This document shows positions 46,213 to 57,908 of a stretch of DNA of 64,000 nucleotides, one piece after another; position 1 is the stretch's first letter, and each line of letters begins with the position of its first letter. A model generated the notes under the pieces. That model searched no databases. It was given only the letters and a program-made list of their open reading frames with translations, and was not told the origin of the DNA. Made by a program: the position numbers and the translations under genes. The DNA comes from Alphaproteobacteria bacterium (GTDB lineage: Bacteria; Pseudomonadota; Alphaproteobacteria; Rickettsiales; SXRF01), in NCBI GenBank assembly GCA_025362975.1, contig JANYES010000013.1, positions 1 to 64,000 on the forward strand. The letters run 5' to 3'.

Positions 46213-46782
46213 ATGGGCAAAGCGCGCACACGCAAGGAATGCGTGCTCACGAACGATTTTCTCGATCGTTTTGGCCGTGCGGTTGCCGCTTGCATCGCTG
46301 AAGGTAATGCGAAGGAAGTAAGTAAAGATGACGGCAAACCGATCTACAAAATCGAAGCCGCCGCTTTAGAGCTGGCAATGGATGACAGATTTGCCGGTTA
46401 CAAGCTCGGCGATAAAGTCGCTGACGCTTATGCGAGCAACGACGCCGACAGATTCGATTCCGGCGTCGCATTAACCTACCTGCGCATGCAGGTGCGCGGC
46501 GAGTGCGGCAAGCCGCTGGTGACGGTTAAAGGCGAAGAGCAGGAAGGCACCTTCATGGGCAAGGACTTTTCGAAACTCGGCGCAATCGGCGATACGCTCG
46601 CGCTGGAGCCGAAGGAAGAATTGCGTAAGCCCGACGTGATGGGTGCTTACGTCGAAGAGATCGACACACTGCCAGACGTGCCGCGCACGTACAAGCATGA
46701 AGTCGATTTCGCCATAGTGAATACTGCGGTGCTTGCTGCCATCAAGGCAAAAGCAGCGGAACCGCCGATACAAAGACAGTAA
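46213..46782 (+). CDS. Hypothetical protein inserted between atpG and atpD
   Basis: 189 aa ORF starting directly after the atpG stop and ending 24 bp before atpD; no family recognised. Confidence 0.7.
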   Translation: MGKARTRKECVLTNDFLDRFGRAVAACIAEGNAKEVSKDDGKPIYKIEAAALELAMDDRFAGYKLGDKVADAYASNDADRFDSGVALTYLRMQVRGECGKPLVTVKGEEQEGTFMGKDFSKLGAIGDTLALEPKEELRKPDVMGAYVEEIDTLPDVPRTYKHEVDFAIVNTAVLAAIKAKAAEPPIQRQ

Positions 46783-46797
46783 TTAAAGATTTTTTAG

Positions 46798-48237
<1,440 letters not shown>

Positions 48238-48252
48238 GCACTTAACAAGGAA

Positions 48253-48663
48253 ATGGACATGCAGCTTAATATCATCACCCCGGAAAAAATCCTCTTTTCT
48301 GCTGCCATCCAGATGGTGGTCATTCCCGGTACCGAAGGCGATTTCGGGGTGATGCCCGGCCACATGCCGTTCATTTCGACAATCCGTCCCGGCGTTATCA
48401 CTGTGACGGAAGAAAACGGCGCGGAACGCCAGCTTGCGATTCTCGCGGGCATCGCGGAAGTCGTTCCAAAATCGTGCACCATCCTCGCCGAACTGGCGCT
48501 GGAAGCCGAAGGCATCACCGCCGACCACGTTAAATCGCGCTTCGAAATTGCCCAAAACAAGCTGGAACAATCCGAAGACGAAAAAGCACAGATAGAAGCC
48601 GAAAAGCACATGGCGTTCGCCGAGGCGCTCAAATTTCTGTTGGGCGAGCCGCTCTTCGAATAA
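48253..48663 (+). CDS. atpC: ATP synthase F1 epsilon subunit
   Basis: MQLNIITPEKILFSAAIQMVVIPGTEGDFGVMPGHMPFISTIRPGVI. Confidence 0.95.
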   Translation: MDMQLNIITPEKILFSAAIQMVVIPGTEGDFGVMPGHMPFISTIRPGVITVTEENGAERQLAILAGIAEVVPKSCTILAELALEAEGITADHVKSRFEIAQNKLEQSEDEKAQIEAEKHMAFAEALKFLLGEPLFE

Positions 48664-48708
48664 CGAAGACTCGTTCGCGCCACGGCCAGAATAAAAAATT
48701 CCCATATA

Positions 48709-48738
48709 AATAGCCCCGGATTTCCGGGGCTATTTTAT
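48709..48738 (+). terminator. Rho-independent terminator after the atp operon
   Basis: aatagccccggatttccggggctatttta. Confidence 0.8.
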
Positions 48739-48836
48739 TTACAGGCCCGATGGCACACGCTATCAGGACCAACGATGATTAACGTGGCACAGCAATTGCT
48801 CTTATCTTCGGAAGCATTCACCAACGGATATCGCAC

Positions 48837-49322
48837 ATGGCCATTATTACCCCGAATTCCCCGTTAAAAATCACCGTCCATCCTCAGGATTCACAGTCCA
48901 GCGCGCAGGCCATCGCCGCGGCCGACGCCAACCCCACCGACAGCAAAAGCTTCTGGAGCAGCGACGGCCCCTCCTTCAAGGACGTGCTCGACACCATCAA
49001 CCCGCTCCAGCATATCCCGATTATTTCAAACATCTATCAGGCCCTGACCGGCGACACCCAGTCGACCGGTTCGAAACTCGCCGGCAGCGCCCTGTTTGGC
49101 GGCCCGATTGGTTTTTTTGCATCCGTATTTGATTCCGTCATCCAAAGTGGCACCGGGGCGAGCATCGGCAGCAACGTCATCGCCGCCGTCAAAGGCGACA
49201 CCGTACCGGCCATGCATACCAACGTTCCCAATAATTTTGCCGACGGCACTCCCACCTTCCAAAGCCCTAACCAGCGGGCTTCTTATAACGCGTATGTCCG
49301 CACCAGCCAGCTGACGGCTTAA
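48837..49322 (+). CDS. Hypothetical protein (161 aa)
   Basis: MAIITPNSPLKITVHPQDSQSSAQAIAAADAN...; glycine-rich hydrophobic middle; core-like codon usage. Confidence 0.65.
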   Translation: MAIITPNSPLKITVHPQDSQSSAQAIAAADANPTDSKSFWSSDGPSFKDVLDTINPLQHIPIISNIYQALTGDTQSTGSKLAGSALFGGPIGFFASVFDSVIQSGTGASIGSNVIAAVKGDTVPAMHTNVPNNFADGTPTFQSPNQRASYNAYVRTSQLTA

Positions 49323-49990
49323 GCTTTCCGGGAATCTTCCCCGAACAGCACCCGGCCAAGCCGCACACAGCTCGACCCCATCCGCACGCCGGTCAGATAA
49401 TCGTCGCTCATCCCCATGCTGAGTTCGCTTAAGCCATTACGAAGGGCGATCTCCCTAAGTAACGCAAAATACGGCCCCGGCGGATGTTCAACCGGCGGCA
49501 CGCACATCAGCCCCGTTACGTTAAGTCCGAGCTTTTGGGTCATTGCGATCAACTCGTCGGCCTCCTCGGGCATCACCCCGGATTTTTGCGGCTCCTTGCC
49601 GATATTTACCTGAATCATGAAACGCCTCTCCTTCGGGGGCAGCTTCGCAATTTCCGATGCGAGTGCCTCAGCCAGCTTCGCCCGGTCGATGGTCTCGATT
49701 ACGTCGAACAGCTCCAGCGCCTGCTTGGCTTTATTCGTTTGCAATGGCCCGATCAGGTGTAACTCCACCTTTGGATACACTTTTAATATCTGCGGCCACT
49801 TCTCTTCCGCTTCCTGTACGCGGTTTTCGCCGAACACAGTTACGCCGCACGCAATTGCCGCACGGATCGCCTCTTCGCCCTGGCCTTTGCTGGCGGCCAG
49901 CAGCGTGACCGCCGGGCTTGCTAACTGGCTGTTATTTCGTATGTTTTCAATTTCCTTTTGAATTTTACAAACAGTCTCGTTCTCGATCAT
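49319..49990 (-). CDS. YggS/PLPBP family pyridoxal phosphate homeostasis protein
   Basis: VTLLAASKGQGEEAIRAAIACGVTVFGENRVQEAEEKW...LHLIGPLQTNKAKQALELFDVIETID...LSMGMSDDYLTGVRMGSSCVRLGRVLFG. Confidence 0.92.
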   Translation of the reverse strand: MIENETVCKIQKEIENIRNNSQLASPAVTLLAASKGQGEEAIRAAIACGVTVFGENRVQEAEEKWPQILKVYPKVELHLIGPLQTNKAKQALELFDVIETIDRAKLAEALASEIAKLPPKERRFMIQVNIGKEPQKSGVMPEEADELIAMTQKLGLNVTGLMCVPPVEHPPGPYFALLREIALRNGLSELSMGMSDDYLTGVRMGSSCVRLGRVLFGEDSRKA

Positions 49991-50246
49991 GGCAAAGCCT
50001 GCTTTCGTAAACAAATCATTAATTTAGCGGCTCCCAAACACCCCAAATGTTGCCATATTGCAACAGACAGGGTGAAAAGCTCCAGTTTTACCGGCTTATC
50101 TGCCGTTACGGCTTGCAAGGCCAATTCGTTTGCTCAATAACTATCCCAGGTAAATGCCCAAGGTAATACATGAGTACTTTACTTTGTGTAACCTAGTGTA
50201 TGTTTCTAGTCACAGATATTTTAAAACTCTAAAGGGAAGAAATAGT

Positions 50247-51554
50247 ATGAAAAAAATTCTCCTCGGTACAACCACCCTCATCGGTGCTGCTACCCTGTTT
50301 GCAGGCGCAGCATTCGCTGAGACGCCGAAAGTTACGGTTGGCGGTTACGCTAACTTTGAAGCTGGTTACATGGATGATGATATCCGCGGCGCCAGCTCTG
50401 CTGGTCACACCCCCACACTCGGCACTGCAGCGCGTCAGCGTCCGCAGGCTTTCCGTTCCGACACTCAGGTAGACGTCAAGATCGACGGCAAAAATGACGC
50501 TGGTCTTGGCTACGGTGGCGAAATCGACCTCCTCGCTGACACCTCGGCTGACGTTCAGAACCGCGGCGTAAACTCCTCCAAAACCTTCATCTACACTGAT
50601 GGCGGTTGGGGTCGTTTCGAACTCGGCTCCAATGTTGGCGCTGACGGCACCATGAAAGTTGACGCTGGCACGATCGCTCGCGCAACCGGTGGCATCAACG
50701 GCGACTGGACCTATTTCGGCAACGCTTCGAGCCAGTTCCTCGCTATGTCCTCGCTTCCGCTCGCTTACGGCTACATCGGTGGCGAAGCTGCCAACGTAAC
50801 TGGCGCAGCTTCGGCAAATAACCTGACCGGCGACCATTCGGAAGAAAACATCAGCAAAGTAACCTACTACACCCCACGCTTCTATGGCGTTCAGGTTGGC
50901 GTAAGCTACCTTCCAGATGAAACCAACCGTGGCCAGGGCCGTGGCTCGTTCGTAGGCGTCGTCCCGAACCCATCTGGTCCGGACCGCACCAACCGGCATG
51001 CTGGCCTCGCCCAGAACATCTGGACCGGTGGTGTTAACTATGACAACAAGTTCGGTGACTTCGGCTTTACCGCTGCAGCTACTGGTGAATGGGGCAATGC
51101 TGAAGTTCAGACCCCAGGCGTCAAGTACGAAAACCTCGCTGCTTGGAACGCAGGCGCGAAGTTGACCTACATGGGCTGGAGCTTTGCTGGTTCGTACGGC
51201 GATTGGGGTAACTCCAACTCCGTTTCGACCGCACAGTCGAAAGACACCTGGTACTGGGACGTGGGCGTAGCTTACGAATACGGTCCATTCGGTGCTTCGG
51301 TTACCTACCTCAACTCACAGTTTGATTGCGGTAAACTTGCTTCTGTGCTCGGCTCAACCGGCAACTGCGGTACTGCAGGCGCGGGCTCGACCGGCAAGAA
51401 CAAGTTCTACAGCGTTTCCGGTGGTGTTGACTACAAACTCGCTCCGGGCCTGACCCCGTATGCTGAGTTCACCTACTACGATCAGAACGCCGCTGTTAGC
51501 GTCAATGACAACAAAGGTTATGTTGGCATCGTCGGTACCCAGCTGAACTTCTAA
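50247..51554 (+). CDS. Gram-negative porin
   Basis: MKKILLGTTTLIGAATLFAGAAFA signal peptide; KVTVGGYANFEAGY...; beta-barrel pattern; ends in aromatic VGTQLNF. Confidence 0.88.
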   Translation: MKKILLGTTTLIGAATLFAGAAFAETPKVTVGGYANFEAGYMDDDIRGASSAGHTPTLGTAARQRPQAFRSDTQVDVKIDGKNDAGLGYGGEIDLLADTSADVQNRGVNSSKTFIYTDGGWGRFELGSNVGADGTMKVDAGTIARATGGINGDWTYFGNASSQFLAMSSLPLAYGYIGGEAANVTGAASANNLTGDHSEENISKVTYYTPRFYGVQVGVSYLPDETNRGQGRGSFVGVVPNPSGPDRTNRHAGLAQNIWTGGVNYDNKFGDFGFTAAATGEWGNAEVQTPGVKYENLAAWNAGAKLTYMGWSFAGSYGDWGNSNSVSTAQSKDTWYWDVGVAYEYGPFGASVTYLNSQFDCGKLASVLGSTGNCGTAGAGSTGKNKFYSVSGGVDYKLAPGLTPYAEFTYYDQNAAVSVNDNKGYVGIVGTQLNF

Positions 51555-51575
51555 TCTTACTAAGTTCGCTAAAAG

Positions 51576-51608
51576 AAAGGGCGGTGCTTCGGCATCGCCC
51601 TTTTTTAT
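51576..51608 (+). terminator. Rho-independent terminator after the porin gene
   Basis: aaagggcggtgcttcggcatcgcccttttttat. Confidence 0.85.
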
Positions 51609-51673
51609 TGTCTACGCTATGGGAATTATATATAGATTGTCCTCCTCAAAACTTTTAAAGGAACGATTGTCCC

Positions 51674-52198
51674 ATGCGTAAGTTACTCCTGCTCTGCTCC
51701 GCCGCACTGCTCCTGGTTTCCGGCTGCTCCTCCGATGAAAAAGACGTGCAGCAGGTGGACAATGAAAACGCTCCTAAATCGCAAATCGAAACGCGCAAGG
51801 TCCGCAACGGTAAAATCACCGGCGAAGATGGCATCACCATCGTCGGTCATGGCAAAAAAGACGAAGGTGGCGGCGCGCTGGGCGTCAATTCCTACCTGTG
51901 GCGCGCCACGCTCGACACGTTGTCCTTCATGCCGCTCGTCTCCGCCGATCCGTTCGGCGGCGTCATCATCACCGACTGGTACGAAGACCCGAAAACCCCG
52001 GGCGAACGTTTCAAAGTCAACGCCCTCATCCTCGACAAATCCTTACGCGCCGACGGCGTAAAACTCACCGTCTTCAAACAGACGATGGAACACGGCATGT
52101 GGCGCGACCAGAAAGCCTCGACCAGAATTGAGCAGCAGCTGGAAGACACCATCCTGACCCGCGCCCGCCAGTTGCGTGTCGCACAGGGAACCAAATAA
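51674..52198 (+). CDS. DUF3576 lipoprotein
   Basis: Lipobox LLVSGCSS; GVNSYLWRATLDTLSFMPLVSADPFGGVIITDWY; upstream of leuS as in many alphaproteobacteria. Confidence 0.88.
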   Translation: MRKLLLLCSAALLLVSGCSSDEKDVQQVDNENAPKSQIETRKVRNGKITGEDGITIVGHGKKDEGGGALGVNSYLWRATLDTLSFMPLVSADPFGGVIITDWYEDPKTPGERFKVNALILDKSLRADGVKLTVFKQTMEHGMWRDQKASTRIEQQLEDTILTRARQLRVAQGTK

Positions 52199-52207
52199 GT
52201 ACAAACC

Positions 52208-54769
52208 ATGACCACCGAAGCACAGCTGCCGCGCTATAACGTCCGCGAAACGGAAGCGCGCCTCCAGGCCGATTGGGATAAAAATAAAACCTTCGCCGCT
52301 ACTGAAGAGCCCGGCAAGCCCAAATACTACGTGCTGGAAATGTTCCCGTACCCGTCGGGCAACATCCACATGGGCCATGTGCGCAATTACACGCTCGGGG
52401 ACGTCATAGCCCGCACGCGACGCATGCAAGGCTTTAACGTGCTCCATCCGATGGGTTGGGACGCCTTCGGACTCCCGGCCGAAAACGCCGCCATCCAGAA
52501 CAATTCCCATCCCGGCGACTGGACGCTCGCCAACATCGAAACGATGCGCGAGCAATTAAAGCTCATCGGCTTGTCCTACGACTGGAGCCGCGAAATCGCC
52601 ACGTGCTTACCCGAATACTACAAGCACGAACAATATTTCTTCCTGCAATTCTTAAAGCACGGCCTCGCCTACCGCAAAGAAGCCGAAGTCAACTGGGACC
52701 CGGTCGATAACACGGTTCTTGCCAACGAACAGGTGATCGAAGGTCGCGGCTGGCGCTCGGGCGCGCTCGTCGAACGCCGCAAGCTCTCCCAGTGGTTCTT
52801 AAAAATTTCCGATTTCGCCGAAGACCTCCTCGCTGGCCTAGACGAACTCAAAGCATGGCCCGACAAAGTCCGCCTCATGCAGGAAAAATGGATCGGCAAA
52901 TCTTACGGTGCCACGCTCAACCTCACCATCAAAGGCCGCGCCGAAAAACTCGATATCTACACGACGCGCCCCGACACGATTTTCGGCATGAGTTTTTGTG
53001 CGTTATCCCCCGGCCATCCGCTGACGGCTGAACTCTCCCAAACCAATCCCAAACTTGTCGAGTTCATCGCCGATTGCCAACGCACCGGCACCTCCGAAGA
53101 AGCCATCGAAAAAGCCGAAAAGAAAGGCTTCGACACCGGCCTCAAAATCATCCACCCGTTCACCAACCATGAAGTCGCCCTTTACGTCGCCAATTTCGTC
53201 TTGATGGATTACGGCACCGGCGCCATCTTCGGCTGCCCCGCCCACGACCAGCGCGATTTCGATTTCGCTAAAAAATACAGTTTGCCTATCCTCCCCGTCG
53301 TCGCCCCTAAAGGCGAAACCACGGTCGATATCTCCAAAGAGCCATTCACCGACGATGGGGTGCTCATCAATTCCGAGTTCTTAAACACCCTGACCGTCCC
53401 CGAAGCCAAGCAGCAAATTGTCGTCGAGATGGAAAAAAAAGGCGTCGCCACCCCCAAGATCAATTACCGCCTCCGCGACTGGGGCGTGTCCCGCCAGCGC
53501 TACTGGGGTTGCCCCATCCCGATCATCTATTGCGACGCTTGCGGCGCCGTCCCGGTCCCTGAGCAAGACCTCCCCGTCGCATTACCGAAGGATATCAGCT
53601 TCGATAAGCCCGGAAACCCCCTCGACCACCACCCAACGTGGAAACACGTCTCCTGCCCCCATTGCAAAGCCAAAGCGCGCCGGGAAACCGATACATTCGA
53701 CACTTTCTTCGAATCCAGCTGGTATTTCGCCCGCTATACCTCCCCCCACGCAAGCATCCCCTTCGACCCCAAAGCCCTCCAATACTGGATGCCCAAAGGC
53801 CAGACCGTCGATTGCTATATCGGCGGCATCGAACACGCCGTGCTTCACCTGCTCTACTCCCGCTTCTTCTCCCGGGCCCTCAACAAATGCGGCCTCGTCG
53901 ATTTCACCGAACCGTTCGTCCGTCTGGAAACGCAGGGCATGATCTGCCACGAAACTTACAAGGATGCAGACGGTAAATGGCTCTCCCCCGATGACATCGC
54001 CGCCAGCGAAGACGGCACGTTCACCGAAATCAAAACTGGCGAGCCGGTCACCGTCGGCCGCTCCGAAAAAATGAGCAAGTCAAAAAAGAACACCGTTGAC
54101 CCGCGCGCCATGATCGAAACCTACGGCGCCGACGCAGCGCGCCTGTTCATGCTTTCCGACTCCCCGCCCGAGCGCGACCTCGAATGGACCGACGCAGGCA
54201 TCGAAGGCGCGTGGCGTTATTTGAACCGCTTGTGGAAACTCGTGCTCACCAACCACGGTAAGGAAAAAACCCTCGCTGACGACGACGCCAAAGCCCTCGT
54301 GCTCAAAAAAATTACCCACAAAACCATCGCCGCCGTCACCGACGACATCGAGCGTTTCCATTTCAACAAAGCCATCGCCCGCATCCGCGAACTCACCAAT
54401 CTGATGGAATCCACCAGCGAGTATTCCACCGCATTCGTCGAAGCCATCGACGCGGCTTTGCAACTGATCAACCCGTTCCTGCCCCATATCAGCGAAGAAC
54501 TCTGGGCCCGCACGGGACACACCGACACACTCGCCAACCACCCGTGGCCGAAGGCCGACGCCTCGCTGCTCGTCGACGACAGCGTCAAGATCGCCGTGCA
54601 GGTCAACGGCAAGCTGCGCGCCACCATCGAGCTGCCCAAAGATATCGACCGCAAGCTCGCCGAAGAAAAAGTATTAGAGTTGCAGACGGTACGCGAAGCG
54701 CTTAAAGATAAAACCATCGACAAGGTCATCGTCGTGCCCAACAGGATCGTGAATGTCGTTGCAAAATAA
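52208..54769 (+). CDS. leuS: Leucyl-tRNA synthetase
   Basis: VLEMFPYPSGNIHMGHVRNYTLGDV; KMSKSKKN. Confidence 0.98.
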   Translation: MTTEAQLPRYNVRETEARLQADWDKNKTFAATEEPGKPKYYVLEMFPYPSGNIHMGHVRNYTLGDVIARTRRMQGFNVLHPMGWDAFGLPAENAAIQNNSHPGDWTLANIETMREQLKLIGLSYDWSREIATCLPEYYKHEQYFFLQFLKHGLAYRKEAEVNWDPVDNTVLANEQVIEGRGWRSGALVERRKLSQWFLKISDFAEDLLAGLDELKAWPDKVRLMQEKWIGKSYGATLNLTIKGRAEKLDIYTTRPDTIFGMSFCALSPGHPLTAELSQTNPKLVEFIADCQRTGTSEEAIEKAEKKGFDTGLKIIHPFTNHEVALYVANFVLMDYGTGAIFGCPAHDQRDFDFAKKYSLPILPVVAPKGETTVDISKEPFTDDGVLINSEFLNTLTVPEAKQQIVVEMEKKGVATPKINYRLRDWGVSRQRYWGCPIPIIYCDACGAVPVPEQDLPVALPKDISFDKPGNPLDHHPTWKHVSCPHCKAKARRETDTFDTFFESSWYFARYTSPHASIPFDPKALQYWMPKGQTVDCYIGGIEHAVLHLLYSRFFSRALNKCGLVDFTEPFVRLETQGMICHETYKDADGKWLSPDDIAASEDGTFTEIKTGEPVTVGRSEKMSKSKKNTVDPRAMIETYGADAARLFMLSDSPPERDLEWTDAGIEGAWRYLNRLWKLVLTNHGKEKTLADDDAKALVLKKITHKTIAAVTDDIERFHFNKAIARIRELTNLMESTSEYSTAFVEAIDAALQLINPFLPHISEELWARTGHTDTLANHPWPKADASLLVDDSVKIAVQVNGKLRATIELPKDIDRKLAEEKVLELQTVREALKDKTIDKVIVVPNRIVNVVAK

Positions 54770-55379
54770 GAAATCGTTCCGCATCCTACTGGCAGCCCTT
54801 GCCCCCCTGCTCCTTGCTGGCTGCGGATTCCAGCCGCTTTATGCGCAGAAGCCCGCAGGCGATGTGTCGAAGATTTTCGCCGGTGTTAAAATCGATTCCA
54901 TCCCGGGCCGCGATGGCCAGCAGATGAAAGCCGCCCTGGAAGACAAGCTAAATCCCGGCGGCGCAATACCGACCAATCCGGCCTACCGTTTAAGCGTCAC
55001 GCTTAAAACCTCGGTCGTGCCCATCGGCGTCGCCCGCGACGGCACCATTTCGCGTTACAACGCCTACCTCACATCGCATTACACGCTCTACCGCAACGCC
55101 GACAGCAAAGCCATCACCGCAGGCGATTTGTCCTACGTCAACAGCTACAACAACCTCACCAACGAATACTATTCCACCTACGTCTCAGAGCAGGACGCAT
55201 ACAAGCGCAACATCGTCGAAATGGCTGAGCTGTACCGCGACCGCCTGACCGCCTATCTCGACGCCGGCGCCCCCGACGAAAACCCGAAAGTCACCACCGA
55301 TACGCACGGCCCCGTCCCCTACACCCCGACGCTCTTCAACGAACTTCCCGGCATCACCACCACCAACCATCCGCGCTGA
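54753..55379 (+). CDS. lptE: LPS-assembly lipoprotein LptE
   Basis: Lipobox LLLAGCGFQPLYA; positioned between leuS and holA. Confidence 0.88.
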   Translation: MSLQNKKSFRILLAALAPLLLAGCGFQPLYAQKPAGDVSKIFAGVKIDSIPGRDGQQMKAALEDKLNPGGAIPTNPAYRLSVTLKTSVVPIGVARDGTISRYNAYLTSHYTLYRNADSKAITAGDLSYVNSYNNLTNEYYSTYVSEQDAYKRNIVEMAELYRDRLTAYLDAGAPDENPKVTTDTHGPVPYTPTLFNELPGITTTNHPR

Positions 55380-55380
55380 T

Positions 55381-56394
55381 ATGAAAATCGCGGCCAAAAT
55401 AGTTGAAGCCTACATTAAAAAACCCGACGCGGACCATCGCGCCGTGCTTCTGTATGGCCCGGATTCCGGGCTTGTGCGCGAACGCTCGAAAAAAATTGCA
55501 GCGGCCTTTTTAGATAATAATAAAGACCCGTTCGCCCTGTCGGAAATCACCGAATCGCGCATCCTCGAAGACAACGCCTTACTGGCCGACGAACTCTCCG
55601 CCATTTCCATGATGGCGCCTAAGCGCGTGGTAATGATTCGCGTCAGCGGAGACAAGCTTTCGCGCGTTATCGAAGAGGCAAGTTCATGCTTCAATAAAGA
55701 CGTGCTCCTCATCATCAGCGCCGACGAGCTTTCCACCCGCTCCGCCATCCGCGTCTGGTTTGAAAAAATCACTAATGGCGCCGCCATCGCCTGCTACCGT
55801 GACGACATCCGCGACGTACAGGACGTGATCCGCAAAACCCTCGACGCCGCCGGTGTGCGCGCCGACCGCGACAGCATCGAATATCTCTCACAGCAACTCG
55901 GCAACGACCGCTACGTGACCTATCACGAACTCGAAAAGCTCATCACCTACGCCGGAGAACGCAAAAGCATCGAGCTGAAAGATGTGCAAGCACTGGTCGA
56001 TTACAACCGCGAAATCAGCTTTGACGACCTTGTAAACGCCGTTGCCGACCGCAACCTTCCCCAGCTCGAAAAAACCCTCACCATCATGCTGCGCGAAGGC
56101 ACCGCCCCGGTGGCGTATCTGCGCGCCCTACAGCGTTATTTCAACCGCCTCTATTCCATCCGCGCGCAGATGGCCAACGGCGCCAGCGCCGATCAGGTGA
56201 TTTCCAATTTGCGCCCCCCGGTGTTTTTTAAACAGGTGCCCATCCTCACCCGCCACGTACAAAGCTGGACTGCACCGAACATCACAAAAGCCCTGAAAAT
56301 GCTGGTCAACGCCGAGCTGGCGTGTAAAATCTCCGACCTTCCGATCGTCCCCGGCAGCAGCCGTTTTTTATTACAGATTACGCAGATTCGCTGA
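55381..56394 (+). CDS. holA: DNA polymerase III delta subunit
   Basis: AVLLYGPDSGLVRERSKKIAAAFL...; synteny leuS-lptE-holA. Confidence 0.9.
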   Translation: MKIAAKIVEAYIKKPDADHRAVLLYGPDSGLVRERSKKIAAAFLDNNKDPFALSEITESRILEDNALLADELSAISMMAPKRVVMIRVSGDKLSRVIEEASSCFNKDVLLIISADELSTRSAIRVWFEKITNGAAIACYRDDIRDVQDVIRKTLDAAGVRADRDSIEYLSQQLGNDRYVTYHELEKLITYAGERKSIELKDVQALVDYNREISFDDLVNAVADRNLPQLEKTLTIMLREGTAPVAYLRALQRYFNRLYSIRAQMANGASADQVISNLRPPVFFKQVPILTRHVQSWTAPNITKALKMLVNAELACKISDLPIVPGSSRFLLQITQIR

Positions 56395-56607
56395 TCAGCG
56401 CGACGCGGCTTTAGAATAAAACAAAGTTCGCTTCAGCTCTTTCCGGTGTCAAGTAATACGCACCCAGACGATCCAACTACTTTCGCGTAGTATTGCTCAA
56501 CGGTGTAACATTCTTATAATGTCTCTAGCTCGGCAAGTGTAGGCTTCATGAGAAATGTAGTGGGCTTCACCGCAGGCGAACTACCGATCATCAGGCAGCG
56601 ACCGATA

Positions 56608-56805
56608 CTATAACACGCGCGTCGGATGCGCCTGTTTCTGGCTTATATCAACTTGATAACCTGCCGAGCCGTAGCCACATAGGGACACAAGGTTTTTGTA
56701 TTCCGAAGGAAGCAACAGAGTCAGCGAAGATAAATACACCTTTTGGAGTGCTGCCATATTCAGCGCGATTCCATCATCGCGATAGCCATTGAACATCTGC
56801 CACAA
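56608..56805 (-). pseudogene. Remnant ORF, possibly DUF2971-like
   Basis: GPVFPKFLWQMFNGYRDDGIALNMAALQKVYLSSL; the frame is open upstream of the ATG as GPVFPKF but no full gene is present; family guess is weak. Confidence 0.3.
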
Positions 56806-56957
56806 AAATTTAGGAAAAACGGGGCCGTATCGTTTTCCTACATGTGGATTGCCAACCTGCTTTTATCTCGCAAACCGTCCAGTTCCGCTTCGACCGTTTT
56901 GCTTCTGGAAAGTATTTTTTTGAGTTTTTTACCTTCCATCAGCTCACCTGTTTTAGC

Positions 56958-57896
56958 TTATAACGTATCTCCCAACCGGCGCAGGATTTCATCGAGCTGC
57001 GACAATGAATCATAAGCAATTACGATATCGCCATTCTGCCCGCGGTCATTGATGCTCACGCGAAGGCCAAGGTTTTCCGAGAGCGTTTCTTCCAGTGCAA
57101 TGATATCAGGGTCCTTGTTAACAGGTGTTTTATAACCCCCGTTTGACTGTTTGGCCGGGCCGCGCGGCCTCTCGCGTTTTTCCACGCCTTGCGCATCGCG
57201 GCTCACCTGTTCAACCTGACGAACATTTAAGCCTTTACGGACGATATCGCGGGCCAGTTCAACGGCATTCGGTACACCGATCAACGCGCGGGCATGGCCC
57301 ATCGAAAGTTCGTTTTTCTCCAGCATATCGCGGATTTCATCCGGCAGGGACAGCAGACGCAGCAGGTTCGAAATATGGCTGCGGCTCTTGCCGATCGTTC
57401 CGGCCAGCTCTTCCTGAGTGTAATCGAATTCTTCGATCAGGCGCTGGTAGCCATTGGCTTCTTCAATTGGCGAAAGGTCCTGACGCTGGATGTTTTCGAC
57501 GATGGCAAGTTCGAGCGCTTGCTTGTCCGGAATTTCACGGATAATTACCGGCACTTCGTTGACGTATGCTAACTGCGCTGCCCTCCAACGGCGTTCGCCG
57601 GCAACGATTTCATACTTGCCTTTATGCTTCGGCGACGAACGCACGATGATTGGCTGCATGATACCGTTCTTGCGGATCGATTCCGATAATTCGCGAAGCC
57701 CTTCTTCGCTGAACTGCGTGCGAGGCTGGTATTTGCCGGAATGCATTTGTTCCACCAGAAGCGTCTGGTAGCCGGTCGCCGGAGCCGCGTCAGCGGATGC
57801 TGCTTTGGACTTCATCGCCGAAATCGGCGCTGGGGCGTTTTCCGAAATTAAAGCAGAAAGGCCTTTGCCGAGGCCGCGTTGGGTAATGGTAGCCAT
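56958..57896 (-). CDS. parB: Chromosome partitioning protein ParB
   Basis: GLGKGLSALI; SGKYQPRTQFSEEGLRELSESIRKNGIMQPIIVR; GERRWRAAQLA; HTH GKSRSHISNLLRLLSLP. Confidence 0.97.
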   Translation of the reverse strand: MATITQRGLGKGLSALISENAPAPISAMKSKAASADAAPATGYQTLLVEQMHSGKYQPRTQFSEEGLRELSESIRKNGIMQPIIVRSSPKHKGKYEIVAGERRWRAAQLAYVNEVPVIIREIPDKQALELAIVENIQRQDLSPIEEANGYQRLIEEFDYTQEELAGTIGKSRSHISNLLRLLSLPDEIRDMLEKNELSMGHARALIGVPNAVELARDIVRKGLNVRQVEQVSRDAQGVEKRERPRGPAKQSNGGYKTPVNKDPDIIALEETLSENLGLRVSINDRGQNGDIVIAYDSLSQLDEILRRLGDTL

Positions 57897-57908
57897 AATC
57901 GTCTCCTG

